DNA from: Siphonodentalium dalli
Lineage: Eukaryota > Mollusca > Scaphopoda > Gadilida > Siphonodentaliidae
Reading direction: 5' to 3'
NCBI GenBank assembly: GCA_032622095.1
Contig: CP136067.1
Span: 81,184,705 to 81,248,704 of the forward strand
DNA length: 64,000 nucleotides
Part shown: piece by piece, positions 23,601 to 32,119 of the stretch
Layout of the letters: each line of letters starts with the position of its first letter
How positions within the stretch are numbered: the first letter of the stretch is position 1
Made by a program: the position numbers and the translations under genes
Notes under the pieces: generated by a model
Told to the model about the DNA's origin: nothing
Seen by the model: the letters and a program-made list of their open reading frames with translations, nothing else
The model's database searches: none

Positions 23601-24212
23601 AGGGGATTAAATGTAAAAACTATTTTATAATTACCTTTTGCTTTTTGGTGCAAAGTGACATAATCTACCTTGAGACACTATAACAAAAAAATTACTTATG
23701 CCAACCTCAATGAAAACTTTACAAAACATTGCCTTTTCTGACTGTCATATTTTAACCACGGTCGATTAACTGTTAGATGAAAGTTTGATTATTACAAAAA
23801 GAAGGTATTACCATTTTGTGAAAACCAGGAAAAAAAAACATAATCTTCATTATTCTTTCTCTTTGTAGGAAGTTTTCCAGACCACATTGTGAGAGCGAAG
23901 ATCAATGAAACATGGGAAAGCCTGGATTCAGATACTCAACAAGTTTATGGAAAAGACTATGTAGACTCAATGTATAAAAATCTGAGTGCTTCTATTGAGA
24001 AATATCCCTCGGATTTAACACCAGTGATTAGAGCCATGAGGAGCAGTTTGCTGTCAAAGAGGCCAAGAGAGCGGTACCCGGTCGGAACGGGAACGGATTT
24101 CTTACTCACTCTATATCCTCTTCTTCCTGTGTGGATTGCCGATAAAATCAGCTCCGGTGCAAGTCTCATTCCTAAGAATGCGAAACCGGCAGGTCTCGTC
24201 GAAGCAACATAA
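3783..24212 (+). CDS. SDR9C-type short-chain dehydrogenase/reductase, 3' four exons
   Basis: An NAD(P)-dependent oxidoreductase of the classical SDR fold. Exons 3783-3868, 10769-10951, 20822-20959 and 23869-24212 join in phase into about 249 residues ending at TAA. Visible landmarks: LDLTD (cofactor-side Asp region), LWGLVNNAALC (the NNAG-type motif with Ala for Gly), NVFGPIRITKAVLP, RIINISSVLG (catalytic Ser), YAMAK (catalytic Tyr and Lys) and EPSGYNTG after strand 6. The wording LWGLVNNA and the long C-terminal part (TGTDFLLTLYPLLPVWIAD) match the SDR9C group: retinol dehydrogenases, HSD17B6, DHRS9 and BDH1. The substrate cannot be told. The TGxxxGxG N-terminus (about 65-70 residues) is absent and must be encoded left of the window. 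Intron lengths are about 6.9, 9.9 and 2.9 kb and all joins are phase 1. Confidence 0.9.
3999..4124. repeat. short minisatellite, about 31-35 bp unit
   Basis: About four imperfect units of 'ggcatgattaatagtaaatg' plus 'cacatagttct', in SDR intron sequence. Unit length varies slightly. Confidence 0.7.
5611..5984. mobile_element. TA-flanked TIR element 'CCGCTAT', copy 1
   Basis: Ends TACCGCTATACTTAAAGTAA and the complement of TTACTTTGAGAATAGCGGTA form inverted repeats of about 27 bp. The interior is full of short CCGCGGTA palindromes (for example ACCGCGGTACTATACCGCGG). Its left TA is the target site in the foldback element. Confidence 0.75.
6103..6294. mobile_element. small hAT-like MITE, CAGTGGCG termini
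   Basis: 192 bp with ends CAGTGGCGAAGCCA and GGCCCGCCACTG and GC-rich internal copies of 'tcctactgcccccA'. No target duplication can be seen, so the family call is tentative. It lies between the two CCGCTAT elements. Confidence 0.45.
6620..6785. repeat. minisatellite, about 36-bp unit
   Basis: About four to five imperfect copies of CGCCGGATTCCAG followed by TCAATTTGAAGCTGGA. It sits inside the 864-bp spacer between the two CCGCTAT elements. Confidence 0.75.
6849..7191. mobile_element. TA-flanked TIR element 'CCGCTAT', copy 2
   Basis: Same orientation and sequence family as 5611-5984, with the same inverted ends. A 5' TTACCGCTATACTTAATTGA replaces the longer copy 1 version. Its right TA (7190-7191) continues straight into the rest of the foldback element's arm. 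Confidence 0.75.
7217..8044. other. intronic, no feature recognised
   Basis: No splice-bordered exon or repeat seen. It contains an AT-rich stretch (7560-7800) and lies in the first visible SDR intron. Confidence 0.4.
8045..9147. repeat. tandem duplication, left copy
   Basis: Nearly identical to 9183-10361, starting at 'tggaattttcgtttacataa' and ending at 'ccgactagtttatttcgcct'. This copy lacks most of the small hAT element present in the right copy, losing about 74 bp. The two copies are separated by only about 35 bp. Confidence 0.9.
8916..8935. promoter_or_regulatory. 20-bp palindrome of two E-boxes
   Basis: CACGTGACTGCAGTCACGTG is a perfect palindrome holding two CACGTG cores, each in a GTCACGTG context that bHLH-zip factors (USF, MITF/TFE type) recognise. 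A CATGTGAC lies just upstream. The element is repeated at 10124-10143. No start site is seen nearby, so a regulatory role is inference. Confidence 0.4.
9478..9594. mobile_element. hAT MITE, CAGGGTTGG termini
   Basis: The ends CAGGGTTGGCCGATTT and AAATCACCAACCCTG are inverted, around AT-rich arms with repeated AAATCAATGATTTTTTT-like text. These are classical ends of non-autonomous hAT elements. The left duplication copy retains only the left half (8340-8388), so an internal and right-end deletion occurred there. Confidence 0.7.
10124..10143. promoter_or_regulatory. 20-bp palindrome of two E-boxes, second copy
   Basis: Identical to 8916-8935, in the right copy of the tandem duplication. All 20 bases are unchanged, although other sites nearby differ between the copies. 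Confidence 0.4.
10769..10951 (+). CDS. SDR9C exon with NNAG-type and catalytic Ser motifs
   Basis: Acceptor attttcag and donor GTATGG. The exon encodes GLWGLVNNAALCYFSEIEMT through to GRIINISSVL, and enters and leaves in phase 1. The usual third residue of NNAG is Ala here. ISS carries the catalytic serine. Confidence 0.9.
10967..11310 (+). repeat. dispersed repeat 'GATATGAAACCC', copy 1
   Basis: About 340 bp beginning AAGTGATATGAAACCCTCGG and ending near CCTCCAGTTGGCATAGC. An inverted, diverged copy lies at about 29875-30228. It starts only 15 bp after an SDR splice donor. No coding content. Confidence 0.7.
11311..12466. other. intronic sequence with short repeats and a 26-bp palindrome
   Basis: It holds a local duplication of 'aaccctttctat.ctaaagcatcattgatgag' (11335-11436) and a TAGGTAGGTAGG run near 11489. 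Positions 12242-12267 are a perfect 26-bp palindrome built from TACATGTA and ACTAGT. No exon is supported. A minus-strand cysteine-bearing frame at 11666-11977 is discussed among the rejected items. Confidence 0.5.
12467..13316. mobile_element. 850-bp hAT element with perfect 8-bp target duplication
   Basis: Termini TAGGCTTGCCGCGATTTTGG and CCAAAATCGTGGCAAGCCTA are inverted, and both sides carry CTGAATGA (12459-12466 and 13317-13324). Sub-terminal ATCGATTAATCG repeats are typical of hAT ends. No transposase frame remains, so this is a non-autonomous copy in the second visible SDR intron. Confidence 0.9.
13478..13599. repeat. near-perfect hairpin of about 60-bp arms
   Basis: Arms GTGTTTCTCTCATATGATAT and its complement fold around a CGAGCCTTCGGCGAG tip. 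Related CATATGAT motifs reappear near 14050, so the hairpin is probably one end of a larger decayed element of about 13455-14070. No coding content. Confidence 0.8.
15054..15180. repeat. hairpin with about 58-bp arms
   Basis: The arms contain GATTCAGCAAATGGGGAAC and its complement GTTCCCCCATTTGCTGAATC, plus outer GTTTGACAAGATACAAGG and its complement. They are separated by a few bases only. It lies in the left half of the 5.6-kb hAT element and may itself be a MITE. Confidence 0.7.
15506..15613 (+). repeat. 40-bp direct repeat, 2.7 copies, at the retroelement's 5' end
   Basis: Three starts of AGAATCTTAGACTAACAACT at 15506, 15546 and 15586 with an exact 40-bp period. The third copy runs on into the Penelope reading frame (LRLTTYFADPTD). 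The first two are followed by GCTCACGCCCTTTA instead. Confidence 0.9.
15570..17300 (+). CDS. Penelope-like reverse transcriptase with GIY-YIG endonuclease
   Basis: Retroelement polymerase that copies its RNA at a nick made by its own endonuclease. RT motifs in order: LPKIHKHGVPGRPIVSG (near residue 57), LVTLDVKALYSN (motif A Asp near 125), GTAMGTPMAPQFANIYIADF (motif B), FRYIDDIF (catalytic motif C near 220), ISFLDV and YRKPTDKYNYLHSTSYHPDH (thumb). Then come a cysteine cluster, CNTPRCGTC, and a GIY-YIG domain from about residue 475 (VVYILTC, HYIGETG, then the Arg of CRRITGHR). PKIHK and the RT plus GIY-YIG order identify a Penelope-like element with endonuclease. The frame is uninterrupted over 576 codons but lacks the N-terminal part. 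The chosen first codon is simply the first in frame, since the true start is lost. All catalytic residues I can place are intact. Confidence 0.95.
   Translation: MLTPFKNLRLTTYFADPTDAFQCELADLIQSLPENDRDLVRPAVIQTPRIGTFYTLPKIHKHGVPGRPIVSGCGTITENISKLIDDELKLIARSAHSYIKDSTHFLNKISSIDDIDEQTLLVTLDVKALYSNINHVDGIQALTRSLISYSGNTSMATETIAKLTEFILNHNYFQFNGDIFLQKLGTAMGTPMAPQFANIYIADFEKTFLDNIELKPKVYFRYIDDIFIIWEHGLSELEEFYDKINNVHPNLKFTMEKSTETISFLDVRVFKTDGKLETAVYRKPTDKYNYLHSTSYHPDHTKRSVIYSQALRYHRINSDPNIRTQQISKLKSEFVKLGYEKRTVEKQTTKALSKDRTDLLAYKCSDVKERVPLVVTHHPATKLMRLILVQSQHILDGDDLLQNLFKERPLLATRQPPNLRQMLVSSQCRSSNLSIGTKPCNTPRCGTCQLVSSDTISSKDGYPIIPKGLFTCRSTCVVYILTCARCPDVHYIGETGQPLCRRITGHRQNINNHDDLPVANHFCLPRHSVKDIRVQVIQGGLSDLHSRRITEQKYISMFDSFNSGINRDAGFMSAWL
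17500..17540 (+). ncRNA. hammerhead-ribozyme-like remnant in the Penelope 3' region
   Basis: CTTGATAA is followed by the small stem AGTCTA/TAGAC and then GAAAGC. This follows the order of a hammerhead core (CUGAUGA, stem II, GAAA). The first box differs from consensus, so cleavage is doubtful. Penelope-like elements are known to carry hammerhead motifs in their terminal repeats. Confidence 0.35.
17589..17651. repeat. (TA)n microsatellite
   Basis: About 30 uninterrupted TA units directly after the retroelement's 3' region. The frame reading through it is an artefact. Confidence 0.95.
18439..19484. mobile_element. 1.05-kb hAT element with perfect 8-bp target duplication
   Basis: Ends TAGTGCTGGGCGG and ATATCGTCCAGCCCTA are inverted with a few mismatches, and TACTTATG flanks both sides (18431-18438 and 19485-19492). 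It is non-autonomous and nested inside the 5.6-kb hAT element. No protein is seen. Confidence 0.9.
20036..20821. other. intron, no feature recognised
   Basis: AT-rich intron sequence running up to the acceptor of the next SDR exon. No repeat structure or conserved frame was found. Confidence 0.45.
20822..20959 (+). CDS. SDR9C exon with the YxxxK active site
   Basis: Acceptor ttattcag and donor GTTAGT. The exon encodes GKVSMEGFGAYAMAKHALVA through EPSGYNTG. YAMAK supplies the catalytic Tyr and Lys. It enters and leaves in phase 1. Confidence 0.92.
20960..23868. other. last SDR intron
   Basis: 2.9 kb without a supported exon. Short open frames at 21734-22152 give no recognisable domain. A minisatellite lies at 23134-23330. 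The acceptor ctttgtag at 23861-23868 has a pyrimidine tract. Confidence 0.5.
23134..23330. repeat. short minisatellites, TTGACGGTTACCTCGAC type
   Basis: About three and a half imperfect units of roughly 36 bp (TTGACGGTTACCTCGACCGC plus GTTTGTTGCG), followed by two units of GTTGGAGTAACGTTACGACC. It is locally more GC-rich than the surrounding intron. Confidence 0.7.
23869..24212 (+). CDS. SDR9C last coding exon
   Basis: Joins in phase 1 to give GSFPDHIVRAKINETWESLD onwards and ends LVEAT before TAA. It contains the helical C-terminal part, with KRPRERYPVGTGTDFLLTLY and a hydrophobic LLPVWIADKI that in SDR9C relatives contributes to substrate access or membrane contact. It encodes 114 residues including the split glycine. 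Confidence 0.92.
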
Positions 24213-24473
24213 AAAAATAAATAATAATGTGCTCAAAACGTGAGATTCGTGAAAAACTCCTTTTTCTCTGAATTTTTATTTCATTTTGATGTCAAGTACA
24301 AGGTTTGTCTTGTCATAAAAATGCTAACTATTAGGTAAAGTATTAAGTGCTTTGCTTGGTTTCTGGAAACTAGAATCTAAAAATATCTTCTTCTGTCTAT
24401 GGACCAGAAGAACCCAAATGTTATAATTTGGATTTTGACAAAAATTCCATTAATATATTGCCTAAATACATCA

Positions 24474-24479
24474 AATAAA
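24474..24479 (+). terminator. candidate poly(A) signal of the SDR gene
   Basis: AATAAA about 260 bp after the stop codon. Another AATAAA at 24216-24221 is almost on the stop codon and less likely to be used. Confidence 0.4.
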
Positions 24480-24799
24480 TTCACTTTTGCATGATATCAA
24501 CATTTCACAGAATTAAACTGATCACTTATAACCTATCAAAAGAATAGATTGTATCTTGTTATTTGGATTTTCACCTAAAATGGATTGTTCAGAATGGAAC
24601 CTGTTCATTTTTAACTGTAAACAAATATGCTCATTGGCAGAATTTATTAATTTTGCTGACAATAGTCTAACATCTATCCACAGCCAGTATCTTGATTCAT
24701 TTTTAGCTCAACTGTACTTCGTAAAGTTTGAGCTATCGCCGTGGGTTGGTGTCCGTCGTCTCTCCTTCTGTTAAAAATTTCCTTTGCCTCACCCTACAG

Positions 24800-25745
24800 G
24801 CTGTATCCCTCATCTGATCATCACCAAACTTCATATGGATCGTTGGGGTGACCTCTAGATGGAAGCCATCGATTTTTTTTTCTTCGAAATTTGTCAAAAA
24901 ACATGGCCACCAGCAGCCATCCGTCAGCACACCCTGCAGCGCGCATTTATTGGAGAAATGTTTTGAAAATTTTCAGGCATGTTTAGGATCACCTCTGGAG
25001 CTATCAAATTTGAGCAATTTTCTATGAAAAACATCGCTGCCGGCAGACATCTTGGTTTTACATTTTGCATGAATATTCCTTTGGATCACCCTACACTCCA
25101 CTCGCACCTCGCATTTATTGGACAATTGGTTTAAAAATTTGCAGGCATGTTTAGGATCACCTCTATATAGGAGCCATCGATTTTGATTTTTCGATGAAGA
25201 ACATGGCCACCGGCAGCCATCTTGGATTTTACACTTTGCATGACAAAATCATCGGCACACCCAACAAACCGCATCCCGCATCCAATCATCATCAAACTTT
25301 ATATGGATCTTCATGGTGACTTCTAGATGGGAGCCATCCATTTTTTTTCTCGAAATTCCTAGAAAAACATTGCTGCCAGCAGCTATTTTGGATTTTACTC
25401 TTTGCATGACTAAATCCTTCGGCACACCCTACAGGGCTCATCCCTCATCCGATCGTCACCAAACTTCATATCGATCTCCGGGTTGAACTCTAGATGGGAG
25501 CCATTGCTTATTCCCGAAATTCTTCAAATAACATGGCTGCCAGCGGCCATCTTTGATTTTACTGCCTGACTAATTCCTTCGGCACACCCTACAGGCCACA
25601 TCCCTCATCCAATAATCACCAAACTTCATATGGATCTTCGGGGTGTCCTCCAGATTGGAGCCATCGATTATTTCTGAAATTTGAGTTCAAATTTGAATCC
25701 ATCGGCCCACCCTGCAGCCCACATTTATTAGTGAAATGTTTCAAA
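24800..25745. repeat. tandem array of diverged roughly 160-bp units
   Basis: About six units, each with CATCAAACTTCATATGGATC, 'gatgggagccatcgatttt', 'aaaacatggccaccagcagc' and GGCACACCCTAC. They are related to the arrays at 59925 and 62740 but older and more diverged. Confidence 0.8.
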
Positions 25746-25853
25746 TGAAAATAATTTCATCTACACAATACAAGACCTTTACTGAACTTTTTGGTTTTCC
25801 TTCTTATTTATCATTCCATTCAGTGCTCAGCAAAAAATAAACTCCTTACCAAG

Positions 25854-26875
25854 TTCACACGGCACAATCGTTTTGACGATTCTACGACCAATTTCATGAT
25901 TCTGCGACTTGACAACCACGGTGCTATGGCAGTTTAACGATTCTACGACCTTATTATACGTGATATTTTATGACAAACTTAGATACAGGAGCTTTTTACT
26001 GAATTGGGAAGACAAAAGTCGGCTTCTTCTTGTTTTCATTGTATAGAGTAGACTATGCAGGTCCACCAGGTTGACTCACGGAATACATAAGGGCCTGAGA
26101 TGTATACATAAAATGAGCTCATAATGTCTTAATGCTGGGTTAGTGACAGGTGGACATCTCTTATGTGGCGTGGTCTCTATGGTATCACATGTGGGGATCA
26201 GTATAGACACAGTAGTGCATTGAATCCATGATATGTTCATTACAACGAAGGCACAGTGCTTAACATTATTGATGCAGCATACATGGGCTTAATGCAGAAC
26301 TAAGCTGCCCGATCAGTGTCAGATATGTCGTATACAAATGAAAATTACCGCTCAACAAGTCGCACAATCGTCGTTGTCATGGTCGAACCCGGGGCGTTGC
26401 CAAATAGTTGACATTGTTACTGCATTTCTGTGTGAGTTTAATCGAATATTGCATCAATTGATGTACGAATTTGACAAATCCTACATTTATGCTTATCAAA
26501 GCTTATGTTGGATGTTAATTTTCGCACTGTTATTGTCCCCTTGTAGCCCAAGAAATGACTTTTAGCAATCGGTTCGTGGTTTGGTCTGATGGTCCCGATT
26601 TGACCAAGCCGATTGTGACTCATTTTATGTATACATCTCAGCCACGTATGTATTCCGTGAGTCAAACTGGTGGACCTGCAAAGTCTACTCTATACAACAA
26701 AAACAAGAAGAAGCCCACTTTTGTCGTCCCAATTCAGTAAAAAGCTCCTGTATCAAAGTTTGTCATAAAATATCATGTATAATAAGGTCGTAGAATCGTT
26801 ATAAACTGCCTTAGCACCGTGGTTGTCAAGCAGCAGAATCTTGAAATTGGTCGTGAATCGTTTGTGCCGTGTGAA
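25854..26875. mobile_element. foldback element with about 260-bp inverted arms
   Basis: The arms start TTCACACGGCACAA and run inwards to ATGTATACATAAAATGAG (25854-26118, and inverted at 26619-26875) with few mismatches. The roughly 500-bp middle has no recognised protein. It is inserted just before the tail of the surrounding tandem-repeat element. Confidence 0.88.
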
Positions 26876-26905
26876 GTTGAGCTACAGTATCATTGACATT
26901 TCATT

Positions 26906-27764
26906 ATTTTCAAGATTTGTTAGCATCCACAGTCTGGCATTTGCTACTCATAATCATTATTATGGCATTTATTTAATAGTGCTGTCAATATTGTTAGCAT
27001 CCCCTCACACCACACTCATTGTGGACCAAACTCCTTCATCTTTTTCTGGTACCTTACAACACATGAGCAGATATAATGTGTTATAACACAAAAGAAATAA
27101 ATGACAAATTATTGTTGTTACATTATGTTAAAATTTTCTTGTCCAACACTTAGTGAAGAATTGTATTCACCAACTAGCAATATCAGTCGAGAAAAACACT
27201 GGACATGATGAAGTTTCAAACGAGACCTCTCAGGCCATGCAAAGTCAATTTCCAATTTCTCTAACCAAATAATTTTGAAAATCATGCGAGCGCACATATT
27301 TAAATTTTATTATTTACTTCTGGGGTGCATGGCATTGAAGCATTCCATCTCCGCATCAGCAGGCCCTGGGTCTAATTTCTTTTGCCCGTGTCCATTATTT
27401 CCCTAATAAATGTCCATAGAAAGTTACCGGTACTTGATAGCTTCCATGTGATTTATTTCATTAAAAATTGCCCAATCAAGCATGACCGATGCATTTTTTA
27501 CTGAGAGTGCAGTCACAATCCATCGCATGTTTAACAATTACAGTAATGAATCGGAAATCTGAACCTAGAAATGGTCCTGTTCGATCACATTTCAGTGCAT
27601 GTTTATCTAAAAAAAAATGCACCACAATTTAATTCGTAATGATTCAATTTTCCATTACAGATTGAATGCAAATAAAAAGGATGCACATATGTGGATTCGG
27701 GACCATGTGTTCAGCCCCGAGAAAAGGGGAAATTAACTTTGCGTGGCCTTAGCCCACAATTTAT
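26906..27764. other. intergenic, no feature recognised
   Basis: AT-rich sequence with no supported exon or repeat boundary. Confidence 0.4.
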
Positions 27765-28000
27765 GACTCTTGTCCATGACTGGAGCTTCCTGCAATTTTG
27801 CGAAAACCCTGTGCCAATGCCCACAGGGAGCCTCACATATATAAGAGTATACATGGGCCTAACAATATTTACATTCACCTTGTACGGCAAGAGAGTAGAT
27901 GGGCACAAAGCGCCCGGGATGGTCGAAAAGATCGACTGATCTTCTCCTTCACCCCACACCTCACCTTGTAAGCCAGTGAATTCACTTATATATGCGAGAC
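27765..28000. repeat. dispersed hairpin repeat 'CAGTGCATTC', copy 1
   Basis: It shares 'ccatgactggagcttcctg.aattttg' and 'gggagcctcacatatataag' with the copies at 28588 and 32467. The copies can fold through CCAGTGCATTCTCTTATATA and its complement. This copy is diverged. Confidence 0.55.
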
Positions 28001-28149
28001 ATGGATCCATTTATAGGAGTTTTCAGCTAATTAGGATGTTTGTTAAACTTATCAGCTGAACACACCTACAAATGAATCCTGAGGATCTCTATTGGCCTGC
28101 TGTCTGCTTATATTTTCTAAATATCATTAATAACAAAGAATGGACCATT

Positions 28150-28485
28150 GCATTGTATACTTTTATATCTGTTGTAGAATCCATTTAGTAATCAAAGTGT
28201 AACCACAATTGAGAGAAAATAAACATGTTGATGGTGGTCTTGAATCATTTCTATACTAAATGCATTCTCCTTCGCAGTTATACAAGTAGATATTGGAATT
28301 GTCTATTCATTTGGAGGGATGTTCAGGAAAAAGGAGCAGACGACAGACGTGAAAAGATAGCTGAAGTGCAGAGAGATTCCTATACATTGGTGGGAAATGT
28401 TTAGTTAATAAGTTCAACAAATGACCTATTATCTGAATATTTCCTAAGGGAACTACTCATCAATGAGTATTCAGTATAGAAAGGA
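28150..28485. repeat. dispersed repeat 'TATTCATTTGGAGGG', copy 1
   Basis: Contains ATTGGAATTGTCTATTCATT, 'ggtgggaaatgtttag' and 'ggaactactcatcaatgagt'. Related pieces are at 32120-32305, 34820-34968, 35122-35270, 37290-37505 and 57985-58125. It is non-coding and ends are not defined. Confidence 0.6.
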
Positions 28486-28587
28486 TTAGAGGCAGTCTTT
28501 TTCAAATATAAGAATCTAAAAACATTGTACCTTCTGTGTCATGTTGTGTCATTGTTATATAATTCTGAAAATGTATTGCATAACCAT

Positions 28588-28832
28588 TCCATGACTGGAT
28601 ACTCCTGAATTTTGGAAAAATCCTGTGCCAATGCATTCTCTTATATATGCAAGTTTCCCATAGGGAGCATCACATATATAAGAAAATCCATTGACCTAAC
28701 AATATACACCTTGGCATTACAAGCAAGTTCATTTGATTTACTTTGATTTGTGAGCCAGTGCATTCTCTTATATAAATGCTAGTCTCCCAATAGGAGACTC
28801 ATATATAAGAGAATGCACTGGAACAGGATCTT
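28588..28832. repeat. dispersed hairpin repeat 'CAGTGCATTC', copy 2
   Basis: The right half is a clear hairpin: CCAGTGCATTCTCTTATATA against TATATAAGAGAATGCACTGG. Confidence 0.7.
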
Positions 28833-29294
28833 TAAATAATGCTTTAATGCTCCTGTCATGAAAAGGATAACGCATAGCACTGGCTTCACTCCAGCAGATT
28901 CTGCCACAGCAGACTATGGGCTTGGTACATTGTCATTTCCAGACCTATCTCAACTGATATCACTTGTTTTGTGAAAACGATAGAAACTTAGTTCACTTTT
29001 AGGCTGATAATATTCCTCATAGCTACAGGGTGTCATCAACAGTTTCTTTCCATAAAACTTGCACAACATATTTGTTTTGTAGCTCTTCATTTGCCTTTAG
29101 TGGTAGAAAATATTTTCTCTATCAGCATTATAGATGCTACAAAGGTGGGCTTATCCCAGTAGTGTCTAGGCCATACTAGTATGGGAAGAAACAAATGGAT
29201 TACAAACTAAATAGCCTTCATTATCCTTTACAATAATGTGTGTGTTCTGTTTAATTTCAGAGTATGTAATCAGAATGATTCTATCCCATATATA

Positions 29295-29494
29295 CAGTAA
29301 TGCCCTAAGTAATCGACTCCTTAAACACAGGAGAATTATGGGTAACTTTTCAGGGTTTAGTCGGAAATATGGCTTGTTGCCATTCTCGGGGAGAGCTTTC
29401 CGATGAATGGCAACAAGCCATATTTCCGACTAAATCCTGAAAAGTTACCCATAATTCTACTGTGTTTAAGGAGTCGATTACTTAGGGCATACTG
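29295..29494. mobile_element. palindromic MITE, copy 2
   Basis: 200 bp. It starts CAGTAATGCCCTAAGTAATC, ends with the complement, and folds end to end around a GGGGAGAGC tip. TA precedes the left end. CAGT termini with TA target sites point to the Tc1/mariner superfamily. Confidence 0.85.
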
Positions 29495-29874
29495 TTGAGG
29501 TGTTTAAAAAAAATATATGAAATAAATTTCCTCATGCATGTCTTAATTTTATTACCTTCATTACCTGAAACATTACTATGATTTTTAGGCATATCTATTT
29601 AACAAAATTTACATCTTGAAACAGCTGTTCTTGGCTCATAGTAGTTTATAGACCAAGATCTATATATCTGTTCTTGGCTCATAGTAGTTTATAGACCAAG
29701 ATCTATATAGCTGTTCTTGACTGAGACTTAGCTTGGTCAAATATCAGATTTATATTTGCGATTATCTGGGCATTTATTTGGCTCGATGGTTCCAAAAGGT
29801 TTTCCCACATACGAGGAAAAATAAATCTGATATTCTACCCCACTATTTGTATTAAAGACATATTATGTACTTGT

Positions 29875-30228
29875 TCGGGTGTGTGAAACTGATAATTTAG
29901 TATAAAGGCGCTATGCCAACTGGAGGAATGTACTATTCTACTAACATCACCGAAAATCTGAAGCATATCGACCGTACCACTTAGTAGAAAACATCGTCTC
30001 AACTACGCTCAAATGTAAATATTTACTAATCGATTCGGGGCGCATCTATCGGCGATAAACTAACGAAAACGATTTCGCAACCGAGAGTCACTGCATTTAA
30101 TTAATATATAAGAATGACGGTGTGTGTTGTCAATTTGGATATAATATATTTTTTTAAATACTACTTTGAACAAGATTATTCTCCATTTATATTTGATCAC
30201 CCTACCGGAGTGTTTCATATCACTTTAA
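29875..30228 (-). repeat. dispersed repeat 'GATATGAAACCC', copy 2 (inverted)
   Basis: Reverse complement relative of 10967-11310. It shares CTATGCCAACTGGAGGAATG, 'cgattcgg', 'taattaatatataagaatga' and 'gatatgaaaca' on the other strand. Confidence 0.7.
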
Positions 30229-30424
30229 TTGTGACTGCATTGCACAATAGTCTGCTTTGTCATTTTTAAATTATGCCGGAAAATTCCGTGTTATGAATGC
30301 AAGTTGTAATAAAATGTTCACCTTTCACGAATAGCTCAAATTTTAAATTGAAGTGGATGAGTATAGCAGTCATGAGAATATGGATGGTTGCATTTTAACT
30401 CACTCACGGATGATTATTACCATA

Positions 30425-30623
30425 AAGTAATGCCCTAAATAATCGACTCCTTAACCACAGCAGAATTATGGATAATTTTTCAGGATTTAGTCAGAAATAT
30501 GACTTGTTGCCATTCACTGAGAGGTTTCCACTGAATGGCAACAAGCCATATTTCCGACTAAATCCTGAAAAGTTACCCATAATTCTGCTGTGGTTAAGGA
30601 GTCGATTATTTAGGGCATTACTT
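30425..30623. mobile_element. palindromic MITE, copy 3
   Basis: Same family as 29295. The terminal C is replaced, giving AAGTAATGCCC. The left arm has several substitutions and the right arm is close to consensus. Confidence 0.85.
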
Positions 30624-31120
30624 CACTTTATTGTAATAAGCTGCCAATTGCTCAATCAGTGTAATCCTTATCAACTATGTGACAAAACATTTGAAATTTA
30701 CTATTCTATTTTAGTGTGTTTTGGGGGTGCAAATTTTTATCATTTTGTGACTACTGATTTCATGAAAAACATTGTTTGTTGTTGACATTTCTAAAGACAC
30801 TGTCACGAGCAACGGAAGCCACCAGGGGGCTTTCTAATCATTCTCCATGATGTTGCGACTGCCTCAGTGACATCACTTGTGAACTGTTGGAGGTCAACTA
30901 CCCCAAGTTATTGTAACCGTTCTTCCTTGCATACTGTTAAGTTTATCTGTCTAGTAGAGGATGCTTTATCCATCTAGTGGATGGATAGAGGTGTGGGTTA
31001 TCTGATGGTTTTATCTGTATAGTAGAGAGGGGTGGGAGGTGGATAAACAGTAGAATCTATATGGGAGAGCTCATTGAATTATATTTTCTTTGTCACTTTA
31101 GCCAGGAAGAGATATTCTTA
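30624..31120. other. intergenic, ends in a 58-bp segment repeated at 31338
   Basis: No gene seen. 31068-31120 ('ctcattgaattatattttct' to 'gatattctta') recurs at 31338-31398 on the other side of MITE copy 4. Confidence 0.6.
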
Positions 31121-31333
31121 CAGTAATGCCCTAAATAATCGACTCCTTAACCACAGCAGAATTATGGGTAATTTTTCAGGATTTAGTCGGAAATATGGCT
31201 TGTTGCCATTCATCGAAAAGCTCTCCCCGAGAGCTTTCCGATGAATGGCAACAAGCCATATTTCCCACAAAATCCTGAAAAGTTACCCATAATTCTGCTG
31301 TGGTTAAGCAGTCGATTAATTAAGGTATTCCTG
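31121..31333. mobile_element. palindromic MITE, copy 4, with TA target duplication
   Basis: It starts CAGTAATGCCCTAAATAATC and ends with the decayed complement. TA lies on both sides (31119-31120 and 31334-31335). Its arms contain the family's usual GGCTTGTTGCCATTCATCG. Confidence 0.88.
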
Positions 31334-31398
31334 TAGGAGACCTCATTGAATTATATTTTCTTTATCACTTTAGTAGCCAGGAAGAGATATTCTTATCT

Positions 31399-32119
31399 TT
31401 AACCTTTGAAATCTTATTTTCTTCTGCCTATCAATGCAAATTATTAGCAATTGTTATGTTTAGTATGTGCATTTTTACGTTGTATAATGGATATTTTATA
31501 GTGTTATGTATTATGTATATGTCCTTGTTGCTTTTTGATTATGAGATTAGTATGAGTGTAGTTTTGTGGTTGTCTTCCCATTACATTTCCTTCCTAAACC
31601 TCTTTACAGATGGTTTGTGTGTCATTTTCTATTTCTGGATCTGACCAGGTCTGACACTCAATTAGAATAAATAATTGAGGTTTTCACATGGCACACGTCA
31701 CGTATGCAATCAACATAAGTTTTGATGGGTATATAGAAGTGATAGATTCAGAAAATCAGACTAATTTATTTATCAAAGCCTTAGAATATTGCAAAAAGTT
31801 TGTTCCGACTGTTATGTAGTGAATGAAGTAACAGTACCATAAATAACTAAGACTAAATTAACTAACTATGCAGACAATGATTCCCCCACTTCAGTTTATA
31901 TATAGCCTTTCCAGGAAACTTTTGTCACTCGTCTAAACAACTAATTTGTTTTTGTTCATTTGCGAGGGCCAAGTTGAAAGTGTCATGTGCAAGAATAATG
32001 CAGTGCTTTAATTTGATGTTGCATGCAGTGTGTTCATCCGACAGTTTCTGTACTTTATGGCCATAAAGACTGTTGGAAGATGCTGGAAATAGATTAATCC
32101 TTTCTTCACTATATGGATT
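31399..32119. other. intergenic, no feature recognised
   Basis: AT-rich. A short open frame rich in hydrophobic residues (31456-31644) has no supporting features. Confidence 0.4.

Larger units (their letters stand above)
24700..26905. mobile_element. element built of tandem repeats, TAGCTCAAC ... GTTGAGCTA ends
   Basis: It begins TTTTTAGCTCAAC, followed by GTAAAGTTTGAGCTAT, the same head as at 62730. It ends GTTGAGCTACAGTATCATTG, the same tail as at 61134. The head and tail cores are inverted. Between them lie tandem units and a foldback insertion (25854-26875). The family has no coding capacity here. Confidence 0.6.
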
